The notes: generated by a model not told the origin, from the letters alone. DNA of 64,000 nucleotides from Pelobates cultripes (GCA_933207985.1 OW240913.1:97561265-97625264), one strand, 5' to 3'. Counted from the first letter of the stretch, positions 12,413 through 25,027 are shown. Translations and numbers: made by a program.

Positions 12413-14295
12413 GAGGGAAACTGATTTGCACAAACCCAAATATGCTATTTTCGATTCACACAGTACCATTCCTGTAACAAGAATTTTTGTGGATTCAAAT
12501 AAGCAGCTTAGTTTGCCATGATGGACAAGAGGTCTGCAACTGACTACGACTTGTGAAACCTAAACATGCTCATTTTGATTTGTGATTCAGATGCTGCTCC
12601 TAGCTCCATAACAAATGGGGATGGAATGGGAGGCTGATTTTTTTTGTTTGTTGTTTGCTTGTTTTTTGTTTGTTTTTGTTTTTTATTTTTGGAATAATGA
12701 GAAAATAAACAAGTTAGTTTGCTATGATGGACAAAAGGTCTGCCCATTTATGTGGACTTATCTCCTGTCCAGTCAAGAACTAGCAAAAAAAAAGACAATT
12801 AATGGTTAGGGATCAGTCACTTAATGTTAATTTTATTCACATCAATTGACAACTGAATTGACCAATAGAAGGAAAAAAGGAGCAGAAAACCAATATATGA
12901 GATACTGTGTTTTTAACCTTGCTGTGTCTGTGTTATAGAGTGAGAGAGCCTGTGTCATTGATTCAAGTGTGAGACTGGGATTAGTGTACTGCTGTATCTA
13001 GTTAGCTCTACTGTCAGTGGCACTTAAAACAACTTGGAATGTGAGATAGGAGATTGCCATTGTGTCATTGATACTAGTGTGAGATTAGGTTTAAGGTATT
13101 GCTGGATCTATCTACCTCACCAGCACATACATTTTTTTGAGTGGGAGATAGATTTTTTTTTTTCTTTTTTAAAGTTTTACCTGACTATGATACAATGGAA
13201 TTACATAAGGAGAACCTTGAGAGCATAGGTAGCAGTCCACTATATCTGCACCTACGGTACACTCTAAGTCCATCTCTAACTGTAGTAGAATCACTTAATT
13301 TAGTAAAAATCTAAGAACTAAGATCTGAACTTAATACACAATGTTCAACTTTCAGTGACAACTATTTATAAAATAAATAAGTCACAACTTCATAAGAACA
13401 TGATTGCAACAGGTTGTCAAAGTGTGTGATCTGTGGAGGTGCTTCCAGCTTCCCACTGCGCAGGAAAAAGAAAAAGGGTTTTGAAATTACTTGATAATGT
13501 GTGTCTAGCTCATGCAAGGGGTAGCTAAGGTTAGCTAGAAATCTTTTATTCCATTTTTATTGAAAAATAAATAAAAATATACTGCATAGAAGAGTATAGC
13601 AAGTAAAGTAACGTGCGTGAAGATATGGAGACAGTGTGGGGAATAGCTGACAGCCCTAAATAAGGACAAAGACTACTTTATTGTAAACATTTCATAATTT
13701 TATCCCTTGACAAATAGTGAATATGAATTTAAGATATGCTGCAATGTAATGCTTCAATATATGAATTTATCATTAAATCAATGATTTTGATGTTAAGAAT
13801 TAAAGATCTGCTTTCTGAATGTATAATTGCCCAAGAGTTTTGAATATCACACCTTATGCATACAAATGTTCTCAGTATGTTTCAGAACAAAAATTTAGAT
13901 TTTATAACAAATGTATTTTCTATTGTAAATGTAATGGCAGTTAAGCCAATTATAGCGTAACATAAGCATGAGAACTCTTGATGCACTCTGTTTGATAATG
14001 TGTTATATAAGCAATACATTTGTTTATTTGGAAAAACTTGACTAATTACAATTACAAACTCAAAGTTATTTTTCAAATGCTACCATATTTTACAGCATTG
14101 GTGTTAAAAGCACACTTATAATTGTGATGTCAAAATGAAAACTGTTAATACAGGCTGCGTGACAGGCAGGCACAAGCAGGGGCAATGTAGCTAGGGATGC
14201 ATACGCAAAGAAATTTTACTTGTGTGGCAGACTTGTTCAGTCACACTGCAGATCTATACATCAAAACTAAATTTATATTAGTCCTTACCATATCT
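12413..14295. other. No gene recognised
   Basis: AT-rich unique-looking sequence with a T/G-rich run near 12637-12690. Only short frames without protein character are present. Confidence 0.55.
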
Positions 14296-14449
14296 CTATA
14301 GTCCATGGGCGTAGGAACCCCAAAAAATATGGGGGGGATAGCATTTTTACTCGCCGGGCATATTCTTATTCCATAAACTAGGAGTTGTTTATCCCATTGT
14401 ACAGCGCTACGGAATTTGCAGTCGCTATATTAATGATTAAATAATAACA

Positions 14450-14846
14450 TTAAAGGATCACTACAGGGAAAGGGTTTTACTTACCCAGATACAGCGCCGT
14501 GATCCTCCTGATGCCACGCCCCTATTTTGTCAAAATGACGAAATAGGAGCGTGCGAGCAGGGAGCAATAAAACGCTTCTATTCAGAAGCATCATTGCTCT
14601 CTGGTGCGCATGCGCAGCTTTGCCGCACATGCGCAGATACTTCATACGGCGGCATACATGTCTCGACTAGGAAGCACCTCTAGTGGCCATCTGAGTGTCC
14701 ACTAGAGGTATTCCTCATCAGTAATGTAAATACTGCCTTTTTATGAAATGGCAGTGCTTACATTAAAAAGCCTGCAAAGACATGCTATAGATACCAGAAC
14801 TACTACGTTTAGCTGTTGTGGTTCTGGTGACTATAGTGTCCCTTGA
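14450..14846. mobile_element. T2/Kolobok-like MITE nested in the hAT element
   Basis: The left end is TTAAAGGATCACTA and the right end is TAGTGTCCCTTGA, related to the ends at 11003-11504. It includes a TCTAGTGGCC...CACTAGAGG hairpin and a GCATGCGCA motif shared with that copy. Confidence 0.6.
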
Positions 14847-15119
14847 ATATAGAGAGAAAAAAAGAATCATCACAAATGTAAGAAATAAAATGTCTGTATC
14901 ATTATTCTAAAAATTATTTTAAAAAAATTAAAAATATGCACATTCCTAGCTTAATTTTTAGCACGACATATGACACAAACATTTTGTACTTTGCAGATTA
15001 CTTTTTATATTTTTTTATACATATACAGATTGTTTAATACTGCCCCTGAAGTAGGGTGACCACATTTCCTAACTGCCATTCAGTGACACTGTTAGAAATG
15101 CATTCCATACATTTTACTA

Positions 15120-15600
15120 CCCGTCTCTACCCCTTCTATTTATATTAGAACCCCACCTACCCCTTCCATTAATATTAGAACCACCCCTACCCCTCCCATG
15201 AATATTAGAACCACCCCTCCCCCTTCCATGCACAAAAGAACCCCACCTACCCCTTCCACGCATATTAACCCCCCTACCCCTTCCATGCATATTAGTCCCC
15301 CTCTAACCCCTTCCATGCATATTAGTACCCCCTAACCCATTCCATGCATATTAGAACCCACCCTATCCCTTCCATTCATATTAGTACTCCCCTAACCCCT
15401 TCCAATAATTTTTCTACCTCCCCCCTCCTCCCATCCATATTAGTAGCCCCCCTAAACCCTTCCAATAATTTTTCTACCTACCCCTCTCCCCCTATCCTTA
15501 TTAGTAGCCCCCCTAACCCTTTCCAATTATTTTTCTACCTCCCCTCCTCCCATCCATATTAGTAGCCCCCCTAAACCCTTCCAATTATTTTTCTACCTTT
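15120..15600. repeat. Pyrimidine-rich minisatellite with higher-order units
   Basis: Units of about 35-40 bp built on CCCCTTCCATGCATATTAG repeat at the left. To the right the pattern becomes a longer unit of about 75-80 bp that alternates CCATCCATATTAGTAGCCC with CCTTCCAATTATTTTTCTAC. This change in period suggests that a two-unit module was amplified secondarily. Confidence 0.8.
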
Positions 15601-16513
15601 GTCCCCCTTTTACCTGACATAGCAGGGGGACCTCTGGACGTCCGGCAGGCGCAGTGTCAGACTGAGCGCCGGGTAGTCACGTGACACCTGTCCAGGGCCG
15701 GTGCAAGGATTTTTGCAGACCTAGGAAATATTAAAGTTTGCCGCCCCCCCCATGTGACATTACAATGCCCCACCCATATGATCTGCCATGTTACCTAACG
15801 CCAGTGCTGGAGTGCCGCCGTGTTTACATTAAAAGGCTATAGACACCAGAACCACTACATTAAGCTGCAGTGGTTCTGGGGACTATAATGTTTCTTTAAT
15901 GTGAGGTAAATTAGAGATTAGTGCCACGAATAATATGCTAGATTGCCTACTTACAACCAGATGAGGATGATGATGGGCTCTAGCTGCAGTCTGGCTCCAC
16001 TGGTCTGGTGTAGAACAGGCTCTCTGGAAGCTGTTTGTAACTGTGGTCACAAAAATCAATGTCTGGGAGAACGGGAAGCAGCTCCATTTTTGGGGGGCCC
16101 TTTACACAGCTCAAGGTCTGGGTCCCAGGGTCCACCTTCATGTTCCACCAATGAGTTTGTTCACAGGGGGTGGAGTGTGTAGGGGATGTCCTGATATGTG
16201 TGTAAGGAATGCATTGTGTGAATCTGTGTTTGTATGTGTAAGGGCTGCAAGGTGTGTTTCTGTGTATGTACGGGATGCAGTGTGTGCGTCTGAAAGTGGT
16301 GCATTGAGTGTGTGTATGGGGTGCATTTAGTGTGTGAAAGGAATGCATTGTGTGTTTCTCTGTGTGTAAGGTTTGCATGATTGTGCGATTGTGTGTGTGA
16401 TGGATGTCAATCTCTCTCCCTCCCTCATCACACTCTTTCTCCCCCTCCCTCCCTCATCACACTCTTTCTCCCCCTCCCTCCTTTCCCTGTCAATTCCCCC
16501 CCCCACCTCAGTT

Positions 16514-16686
16514 GTAGCGTGGCCGAGCCCTGTATGGTTCGCGGGTACAGGGAGCTTTTGTTTCCTGTACCCGGCCGGACTAAAAGGAAGTGCACACTCA
16601 GTGTTCACTTCCTGTTAGTCCGGCCGGGTACAGGAGACAGATGCTCCCTGTACCCGCGGACCATACAGGGCTCGGCCACGCTACAG
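16514..16686. repeat. Large GC-rich hairpin
   Basis: The arm starting GTAGCGTGGCCGAGCCCTG pairs with the arm ending CAGGGCTCGGCCACGCTAC. The fold has an unpaired centre around 16590-16602. Arms are about 80 bp with a few mismatches and small bulges. Confidence 0.8.
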
Positions 16687-16948
16687 TGAGGGAGTGACAG
16701 GAGGGAGCACTGAGTGCTTCCCTCCTGTCAGCCCCTCTCCTCATGCTGCGCCCGGGCTGTGCGCCCTCATGGACGCACCGCCCGGGCAAAGCTGCAGCCA
16801 CCTGAGGCTCTCTGCAGAACGCTCGGGCGGCTGCAGCATGAGGGGGGACGGCGGAGCTGGGGGGGGATTTCCCCATAACCTGTCCCCCCCACATGATTTG
16901 CTGGGGGGGATGCATCCCCCCCCCGGTTCCTACGCCCATGCTATAGTC

Positions 16949-18261
16949 CCTTTTCTGTCATTAGGATATCCCATGGAATGTCCTCTAGTTTTTGTGCAAG
17001 CAGGGTTAAATTGATTGATACCTGTGGCTCCGCTCTCTTGGCTGGCGCTATATCTAGTGGCCACAGACTGACCAATGAGCTGCATGCAACACTCAAAGTG
17101 AATACGGCATACAGTCATTTAAACCAAGATGGTTAAACAATCACATTTACCTACGTTCAATTTTTTTTATCACTTTGTGATCATCAGGGACCGCATGCAA
17201 GAGCTGCAGGATGAGAGGTAGATCTCCCTCACATACTGCAATAATACAGTACAGAGCGCTCTGTACAGTTCAAGCTGATAAATCCCTTAGCTAATAGAGG
17301 GAATCCCTTTAGCGTTACGGTTAGGGCTAGTATTAGGGATTTAGTGTTAGGGTAGGGGTTGGCTGGTGGTAGGGAATGGATAGGATTAGTTTTATTTCAA
17401 GTCAAGGTTTAATACTGGGTTAGAGTGAGGAGTAGTGTATGGTTATTGTAAGCATATGGTTAGGGGTAGCATTTAAAGCAAGATTATTTTCCTCAATTTG
17501 TTTTTGTTTTGTTTTTCCCCATTTTTACCATTTTATTCATGCTTTCCATGCCTGTTATTCTACATAGAGGATTTTAACCTGAAGCAATTATATAATATGT
17601 ATGGATGCAAAAAAAGAGAACCTCTTAAATTACAGTGTAGCTTAGTGATGACACAAATCTAGGTTTTGTTTTGGTTTGGTATTTAGACAATTGCTTAAGC
17701 CCTTGATGTGTTAAACAGTCAACTGCCTCACTGATTTTGTTTGTCATTCACATTTCAAACTGCAATTCCTTTTCAACACACATTCAGAAATTCAAAGGGA
17801 CAAGGCAAAAAGAAAATTGGGAAAATATTTAGTTCTTTAATTTTAACTGAATTATGATTGAATAATTCAAGAATAATCAAATTCTAAAATAGGCTTAAAA
17901 TAAATAATTACATATTGTCTTAAAATTAAGCTCCAATTATTAATCACCAAAATCTCCACAAATGTATTTTAGTCAATGTCTAAATATAATTTTTTTTTAA
18001 ATCAAATCGAATTATTTTACCAATATTTTGAAACTGAGCTGTACTACATAACCCTTTTCCTGTGCACTCCACATACTAAAAATGTTGAATATGTAATCGG
18101 AAAACAGCAGATCATTTAAGTAGCTTAAGCAATGCAATTACAAATATAAAAATGAAGAGAGCCTTGAGCAAATATGTTGTAGATTCCCAGGTCTACCAGC
18201 AAATAATGTAAGCCAGAGCTGATATACCTCCAAAAAAACAAGCAGTATGATGGTGTGGGAG
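16949..18261. other. No gene recognised
   Basis: Mixed AT-rich sequence with the degenerate TTAGGG-like tract listed separately. No coding signal was seen. Confidence 0.5.
17300..17470. repeat. Degenerate TTAGGG-like tract
   Basis: Scattered GTTAGGG, ATTAGGG, GGTTAGGGG and similar words occur repeatedly over about 170 bp on the plus strand. Spacing is irregular, so this may be a diverged G/T-rich satellite rather than true interstitial telomere repeat. Confidence 0.4.
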
Positions 18262-18328
18262 AATATATATATATATATATATATATAAACACATTTATTA
18301 TAGAACTTTGAAATATTATCTCAGGTAG

Positions 18329-18385
<57 letters not shown>
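18262..18385. repeat. TA microsatellites
   Basis: Two (TA)n runs, at about 18262-18287 and 18339-18385, the second ending in a short CA run. A further (TA)n lies at 18765-18799. Confidence 0.9.
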
Positions 18386-18394
<9 letters not shown>

Positions 18395-18481
18395 TCAAAA
18401 AGTAGATAGTAAGCACTCAAGGTCTTGTAAGAATTAAAAAAAAAAAAATTTTTTTATAATAATACGAAGATCTCACAATCG

Positions 18482-18521
18482 GTCAACATTTCAGTTCAAT
18501 TCAAAGAACTTTCATAAGGAC
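18482..18521 (-). ncRNA. Hammerhead-ribozyme-like motif D (degenerate)
   Basis: On the minus strand a core-like CTTATGA (18512-18518, one base off CUGANGA) is followed by an extra A. Stem II AGTTC/GAACT and GAAA (18489-18492) come next. Stem I would be GTC (18519-18521) with GAC (18482-18484), three pairs. The mutated core suggests it is inactive. It is listed because its layout matches the three better copies elsewhere in the window. Confidence 0.4.
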
Positions 18522-18763
18522 ATAGTATCAAAACCGCTATATATGAAGAAACACACTTACCAATACCCCAATCACCTGTGTGTGAGCGTGTAACCTTCCT
18601 CCATGCGTATACGTGCCATGTAGATCCTCCACCCATAATGTGCTGTGCCCTCGGAACTGTTACCATGGTGACATAGGTAAACGTACAGCAAAATTTGTCA
18701 CAAATATTACAGAGGGGATAGGTGCTGTAAATCAACTGTATTGAAACCCCTTATAGCCACCAC

Positions 18764-18800
<37 letters not shown>

Positions 18801-18959
18801 CCATAATAAGCAGTAAAAATATGTACAAAGGATAAATATAAGGCAGCACACCTGAACAATAGGGCTCCCTCACAGGCCCTATAGAGTAGACAAAACTAAA
18901 AAAGATGAAGGGGGAGACGGCACCACAGGTGAAAAAAAAGCACTAGCAGGGACTTTTCT

Positions 18960-19320
18960 CCGCTGATTTCCTCCAAGATGACTCAGGAACAAGGAAGATG
19001 CTTCACAGGAACAGGTAAATACATCAAGGCAAAAACCAGATTCTCCCAACACCTCCCTGGTAACTGGACAACACTCAGTTTAGGGGGAATAACTCCAGGT
19101 TTAATGCTGGCACACTGCTTTTTATGTGATTTCCCCACAAGGTTACCACCCAGGTGGACCTTGTGGGGCACAAAGATACAAAGTTCACAGACCAATGAAA
19201 CAGGGTTATACATGGAGACACTCCCATACAGTATGTACAAGCCCTCCATTCTGCCTGGTAGATAATTGAGGTAGATAATTTAATCACTCAATTATCTCCA
19301 GGCAGGAAAAAAAACAAATT
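18960..19320. mobile_element. LTR-like fragment related to the Gypsy LTR at 25.5-26.1 kb
   Basis: This block shares the AATTGAG...CAATTATCTCC inverted motif and the general layout (ACCCAGGTGGACCTTG-type stretch, then CCTCCATTCTGCCTGG) with the right part of 25472-26083. It has no intact TG/CA ends or duplication, so it is called only as a diverged fragment. Confidence 0.35.
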
Positions 19321-20564
19321 TTTTACATTTTCCAGAAGTACCCAACAAACATTTCATATTCCCATAAATGAATATAGAATATAGAATGCACACTATAACA
19401 ATCTCAAAAAACTTAGCTTTATTATGTACAAAAAAGTACCAGAGTGAAAACATATAAGAAAAAATAAACAAAGTGACAGAAGCAAGGGCAAATACAATAA
19501 AATAATAAATTACCACAAAAATTCTTACAAGCCTCAAGACAGAAACACGAGTCACCAAACCCACCCCCCCCCCTGGCTGCCTTTATCAAGGGTACCTGTA
19601 TCCATGTTCAAATGTGTCTGCTTATAAAGCCCTGTTACAGCTGATGGCCATCAGCATAAAATTGTTACCAGCTCAGGAAGTGACATCATCACCTCAAGTC
19701 CTGGCACAAGATTTTAATAGTAAAATTGTAATATCAAATCAAAACTGATTGTGTGCACTGAAAACATATATGTAGTAAAAAGAGTAATGGGACCTAAAAT
19801 AATAACAGATGTTAATATTCTAATAACTAACCTCTATAGGCAATAAGTGTACTCCCACTTTATCCGGTGTCCATAACCGCCATCTTACTTATTGGCAGAA
19901 CAAACACCTGTATAAATATGCTCCATAGGCATCATAGCCACTGCTGTGCGCAACGATAGTCCGCGCATGCGTACTATAATGAGTGCCGCGCATGCACATA
20001 GTAACATCCCGCTCGCGCATAACGGCAAACTGCCATGCATGCGCATAGCAACATCCTATTTGGGCAGGTGCAATACTAAGCAAACGAACTGAAGTACCCC
20101 ATCGTTCTAAAAGACCGCCCACATGCAGTGGACGACAACTAACAATCAAAATAGTGCAATGAACATTAATAATCCATATTAATTATACTCCATAAATATC
20201 AATACACTAAACATGTATTACATATGTACATGTAAAAGAGGACTAATAATAAAAGAAAGAATAAATAGTCATTGATCCACCTTATAAATAAACGATAATC
20301 GGTGAGCCTATACATGAGATATCTCTCACCAATATTATAAAGCAAAACACAAAAGAAAAAAAACACCAAAATGATAATACATAGCAGTTCTCCATGTAAT
20401 ACTAACTACTTAGCTGTGTAATAACTGTCCAAAAAATTAATTCAATACATTAACATAATTATTTACACAACCAAATAAAAATTAGAAAAATCATTCATAT
20501 TGTACACAAGATAATATAATACAATGTAACCCACATATTAAGAGGCTATTCATCATCAATTTAA

Positions 20565-20566
<2 letters not shown>
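19321..20566. other. No gene recognised
   Basis: AT-rich sequence with a short C run at 19564-19573 and GC-rich patches near 19940-20110. No frame or repeat end was recognised. Confidence 0.5.

Positions 20567-20626
<60 letters not shown>
20567..20626. repeat. (TA)n(TG)n microsatellite
   Basis: About 45 bp of TA dinucleotides followed by seven TG units. Confidence 0.95.
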
Positions 20627-20699
20627 TCAAAGTTCAAGCATCCTGGCTCCATGAACGATCACTGTACTTACAAACAATGGTGAAATACATGCACAAAAC

Positions 20700-20792
20700 A
20701 AACAAAAATGGCAAAGGCCCAATATTTCAGTGAAAATTTGAACAACCTGTCAAACCCAAGAAACATCTGGAAAATCATAAATAGCATACAAT
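20700..20792 (+). pseudogene. LINE ORF2 fragment, part 1 (before RT)
   Basis: About 28 codons read AKAQYFSENL...NPRNIWKIINSI, the pattern found between the endonuclease and RT of L2/RTE-type LINEs. The frame stops matching where the GAACTT-rich repeat begins. Part 2 continues at 23283 on the same strand, so one LINE was split by a 2.5-kb insertion. Confidence 0.6.
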
Positions 20793-23275
20793 TAGAGTTG
20801 AGCGGACACCTGGATGTTCGGGTTCGGCCGAACTTTGAAAAAAAGTCCTGGTTCGGGCTTGAACTTGACCCCGAACTTGACCACGAATCCGAACCCCATT
20901 GAAGTCAATGGAGACCCGAACTTTTGGCCACAAAAATGCCTCTAAAAAAGCCCTGGGCTAGAGGGCTGCAAAATGAAGTAAAATGGGGGTAAGAGTAGGA
21001 CTAGTGCCCTGCAAACAAATGTGGATAGGGAAATCACTTTAAAAAAACATAAAATAAGCAGCCGTTTAGTAGATAACTCCCTAATTCACACGGTATTAGG
21101 GAGCTATCTACCAAAAGGCTGAAAGACCTAAATTGGTCTTTCAGCCACATTTACTAATACTAAGTTAAGATTACTTAGTATTCGTAAATTCAGCCCCTAT
21201 TAGTAAATTCAGCTATACCGCAAGTAGGGGCATGTCTAGTATCTAGCTGTATATACAAATATCCATCTCACTATCTATCCTAGCTGTTCATATAAGGGTT
21301 AATTTTTTTGGTTTAGAAATAAAAAAAAGGTGGGTTAAAAGGGAATATTATTTAAACCCTGTATGATGGATGTTTGGCATTACTCCAGCTTGCTACTTTA
21401 TGTGCTATTTTATGTAACTGTGCATTGCTGATTTTAAGCATAAAGTATTAATTGAGGGAATGTCAAAAGTACATGTAAAGGTGATGATGAATAAGAGGAA
21501 AAAAAATAGAGGTTAATTAAGGGGGGCTAGAAATTCTAGAACTAACATGTATGTTTGTTTGCATAATGAGCCCTTTATTTTTATACTTGGGACTACACAC
21601 CAATCTCTCTGGCTGACCTACCTGCAAATCCATGCTGGCGGAGGAAACTGAGATGCTTACTTATGAGGGCATAAACTAACTTGGAAAGTCCTGAAGGTGC
21701 AGTGCTGTCTAATGCCGCTGTTTCTGTATTACCCTTTCAACAATTGGGGTGTTGCGCAGAGTATTGTGGTGAACATCCAGCAAACAGACGAATTAAGAAC
21801 TATGTGGAAGCTGACATTGTCTTGTTGTCAGCCATATTGCTACCCTTAGCTATGTTATGGTGTCAAAGATTATGGAACAAAGTTTATGGTGTCTAAGATT
21901 CTTTATACTCCTTGAAAGACTTATTCTATTTTTCTGGACTATGCTGGACTATTGAACTATTTTGTTATTTTTTATTTTTTTTGTAGAGTTAGCCGGAGAG
22001 AGAGGAAGTGTTAGCTTACTCAGGCATGGATGTACTATATGTGTCATTGATGTATGTTGAGTGTACCAAGCATGGATTCCCATATATTAAGTGTGGATAT
22101 GACTGGACCATCGAAATAGGGATGTGATTAGGACACATAGGACGCAAGGTCAAGATTGGGATTATTGTTAGAATTGCAAACTGATTAAAAATTATCTCAT
22201 GATTTAATATGTAAGTTGGCCTTTTCAAACTAATCAAGAAGTGTTTCCCAATCCCAATACCATAGCTATTTATTTACAAGTGCGGGTTTTTATAAGTCAC
22301 TAATGCTGTCAACGTGAGGGGATGACATGTCTACACAGTCATGGCCCTCCTTAGAGTTTCCCCAGATGTGCTATTTTCCTCAAATATGAGTTTTGGCCAC
22401 TGGGTTTTATGACCTGGCCCGAGTGGTAATCCAAGACCCTGGTCCAAAGAGGGGGGATAGATATTATTCCCATTTTGATTATATGTGTTTACGTTGTGAA
22501 TTATAATAATAATATTCCCGTTGTTGGGAATAATACACTTTGATTGTTTTGATCCAAGGCTCAAGTTACAGATAACATGATGTGCAGTCTGTTTAAAATT
22601 GGTTAACATGTCAGCTGTTTGAAATATTTAACTTGTACACTTAAAAGATGTCTTCAACAGATAGTTGAAAAAGCTGAAAATTGACAGCTCGAACTCCTTT
22701 TAAAAGGAAAACCTACAGCACAGAGCAAATGGGAGAAATTGAGGTGAAGAAATAACATTAAGTCCCCCCCAATTTTTATTTATGGCCCCCACCCACCGCT
22801 CAGGGGTGGGGGCCGGGGGGAGGACATTATGTCCCCCCTTATTTTTATTTAGGGCCCCCACCCACCGCTCAGGGGTGGGGGCCGGGGGGACAATAGGTCC
22901 CCCCTTTAGTTTAAAATCAGGAGGGGGAAATGTATTTATTTATTTATTTTTAATAGTGAGCAGCCACAGGCTGTTTAATAGACACACCCGGTGTAGCGAG
23001 TAGGAGCATAATTTACTACTACTAAGTGACCAGCTTATATAGAGGCTGGGTCACTTGCTGCACTGACCAATCACAGCCATGCCACTAGTAGGCATGGCTG
23101 TGATGGCTTCTAAGGGCACACGAGTCAAAACTTGTTGATTGGCTGCCCTGCAGACTTTCAAAACGCGTCATTAAATCGCCGAACTCCGAACTCCAACCGG
23201 AACATACAGTGATATGTCAGTGTTCGGGTCCGGGGTCCAAAAAACTTAATGTTCGGTACGAACTCGAACTTTTCA
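20793..23275. mobile_element. Non-autonomous repeat with GTTCGGGT-type ends, hAT-like
   Basis: The left end has GAGCGGACACC...GTTCGGGTTCGG and many GAACTT words. The right end has GTGTTCGGGTCCGGGG and GTACGAACTCGAACTT. GAAC/GTTC-rich ends also mark the element at 59169-61025. The ends differ here and no 8-bp duplication is found. The block separates two parts of one LINE ORF, which supports insertion. The interior has no coding region and includes a tandem pair at 22760-22915. Confidence 0.55.
22760..22915. repeat. Tandem pair of about 76 bp
   Basis: Two adjacent units each contain ACCCACCGCTCAGGGGTGGG followed by GGCCGGGGGG and CCCCCCTT. The inner palindromic GGGGGCC repeats give each unit a hairpin. 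Confidence 0.8.
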
Positions 23276-23282
23276 GTCCCCT

Positions 23283-23520
23283 CCCAACTCTCCACTGTCA
23301 AAATGGACAACCAAACACTGCAACACCGCCCAAATGCCTTTAATAATTATTTTGTTGGATGTGCTACCCCCCTGGTTGCTAAAATAACTAATGACACTTA
23401 TTTTCAGACCACACCTAAAGATCAGGCCCTGCCAAATCTTCAATATCCTCATATAGAGAAATTCAATTTTAGAACTGTGCCTGTTAGTGTTGTTAATAAA
23501 TATTTTAATCTTGGGACAGG
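23283..23520 (+). pseudogene. LINE ORF2 fragment, part 2
   Basis: The frame reads PNAFNNYFVGCATPLVAKI and then, further on, FNFRTVPVSVVNKYFNLGTG, the segment just upstream of the first RT motifs in L2/RTE-type LINEs. It follows directly on from part 1 in protein order. RT itself is missing, because the minisatellite begins at about 23521 in the same open frame. Confidence 0.6.
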
Positions 23521-24960
23521 GATGGTGGAAAAGGAGGGGGGGGGAGAACACTATGGGACAAGGGAGGAGGGGGAGGAAGAACACTATGGGACAAGGGAGG
23601 AGGGCTGATAGGAACACTATGGGACAAGGGAGGAGGGGGGATAAGAACACTATGGGACAAGGGAGGAGGGGGATAAGAACACTATGGGACAAGGGAGGAG
23701 GGGGGATAAAAACACTATGGGACAAGGGAGGACGGGGGATAAGAACACTATGGGACAAGGGAGGAGGGGGGATAAGAACACTATGGGCCAAGGGAGAAGG
23801 GGGGGAAGAACACTATGGGACAAGGGAGGAAGGGGGAGAACACTATTTGTCAGAGGGAGGTGAGGAAGAACACTATGGGTCAGGTGAAAACACTATGGGA
23901 CTTGGTGAGAACACGATGGGACAGGAGAGGAGGGGGGAAAGAACAAGAAAAAAGAGGGAGGGGAGAGGAATATTTAGGAGGGTACTAAAGTACACTGGAG
24001 GGAAGGGAAAAGGAACAATGAGGTTTGGGGGGCCACTAAAAGAGAAGGGAGAGGAACGCTAAAGAATGGGGGGTGGGTGGAACATTAAAGGGAATTAGGG
24101 GGCACTAAGAGACAGGTAAGAAGGGGGGAAAGAACACTAAGGGACAGGGAAGGGAGATGAGAGGAACACTAAGGGACATGGGAGGGGAGAAAGAACACTA
24201 TGGGAGGGGGAAGAGGGGGAAAGAACACTATGAGACAGGGGAGGGGGAAAGAACACTATGGCAAGGGGGGGCAGAACACTAAAAAAGAAGGATAGAGGGA
24301 CATTAAGTATGGGTTACTAAGGTACAGGGGAGGGAAGGGAAAAGGAACACTGGGGTTTGGGGGACCACTAAAAGGGAAAGGAGGGGGACACTTAGAGGGC
24401 AAGGTGGGAGGATCATTAAAGGGAATGGGGGCAGGAACACTAAGAGACAGGGAAGGGGAGAGGGACTGGGGAGGGGGGGACATTAATGGACAGGGAAGGG
24501 AGGGGTAGAGGACAACTAATGGACATGGAGGGGACGAGAGAGGAACAGTAAGGAACATGGAGGGGAGAGTGGCACACAGGGGGGCCTGAGTGGGGAGAAA
24601 GACACACAGATGGGCCTGGGGATGAGAGAGTTCACAAAGGGGCTGGGGATGAAAGCAACACACAGAAGGGTCTGGGGTGGAAATACAAAGGGCTGGGGGT
24701 GAAAGACACAGAGGGGCTGATTAAGAGAAAAAAGAGACACATAGGGGCTGAGGGAAGATAGACGGGCTGGTGGTGAAAGAGAAACATATAAAGAAGCTGG
24801 TAAGAGTAAAAGACACAAAGGGGTTGGGAAAGAAGCAGACATGCATAGGGGATGGTGGGAGTAAGACACACAAAGAGGGATTGTAACAGATGCATAATGG
24901 AGGTGTAAGACACACAATGGTGAAAAATAAGGGATAAAATACACTAAAGGGGGTAAGATT
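23521..24960. repeat. G/A-rich minisatellite of about 1.4 kb
   Basis: Units of about 32-35 bp carrying AACACTATGGGACAAGGGAG are near-perfect from 23540 to 23830. They decay to the right into GAACACTAAGGGACAGG and then ACACACAGAGGGGCTG variants. The period is near a multiple of three and stop-poor, so both strands stay open for over 130 codons. The resulting NTMGQGRR-type repeats are not taken as protein. Confidence 0.9.
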
Positions 24961-25027
24961 TTAAAAAGGGGATTAGAAACAAAAGATGCACACAGGTGAA
25001 GATGGTTTGGGGAGGGGGCGCACCAAA

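Larger units (their letters stand above)
14304..16940. mobile_element. Composite non-autonomous hAT element with 8-bp target duplication
   Basis: The ends are perfect 16-bp inverted repeats, CATGGGCGTAGGAACC and GGTTCCTACGCCCATG. They are flanked by a perfect 8-bp duplication CTATAGTC at 14296-14303 and 16941-16948, as expected for hAT transposition. The 2.6-kb interior has no transposase. It is a collection of other repeats: a T2-like MITE (14450-14846), a pyrimidine-rich minisatellite (15120-15600), the start of a CAGGGCCGGTGCAAGG repeat (15693), a second T2 fragment (15828-15900), a TG-rich tract (16180-16400) and a large hairpin (16514-16686). Confidence 0.8.

Noticed and set aside
15120..15600. 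CRISPR-like regular repeats
   Set aside because: The units are contiguous diverged tandem repeats without unique spacers, in a vertebrate genome.
15980..16618. His/Thr-rich and Ser/Pro-rich frames
   Set aside because: They arise from the TG-rich tract and pyrimidine runs inside the hAT element.
23487..24062. 191-codon open frame with NTMGQGRR-like repeats
   Set aside because: It follows the minisatellite period and starts in a LINE remnant. The opposite strand is open as well, as expected for a stop-poor repeat.
24256..24944. Pro/Ser/Leu/Cys-rich frames on the minus strand
   Set aside because: They are translations of the G-rich tandem array, with no domain or conserved start.
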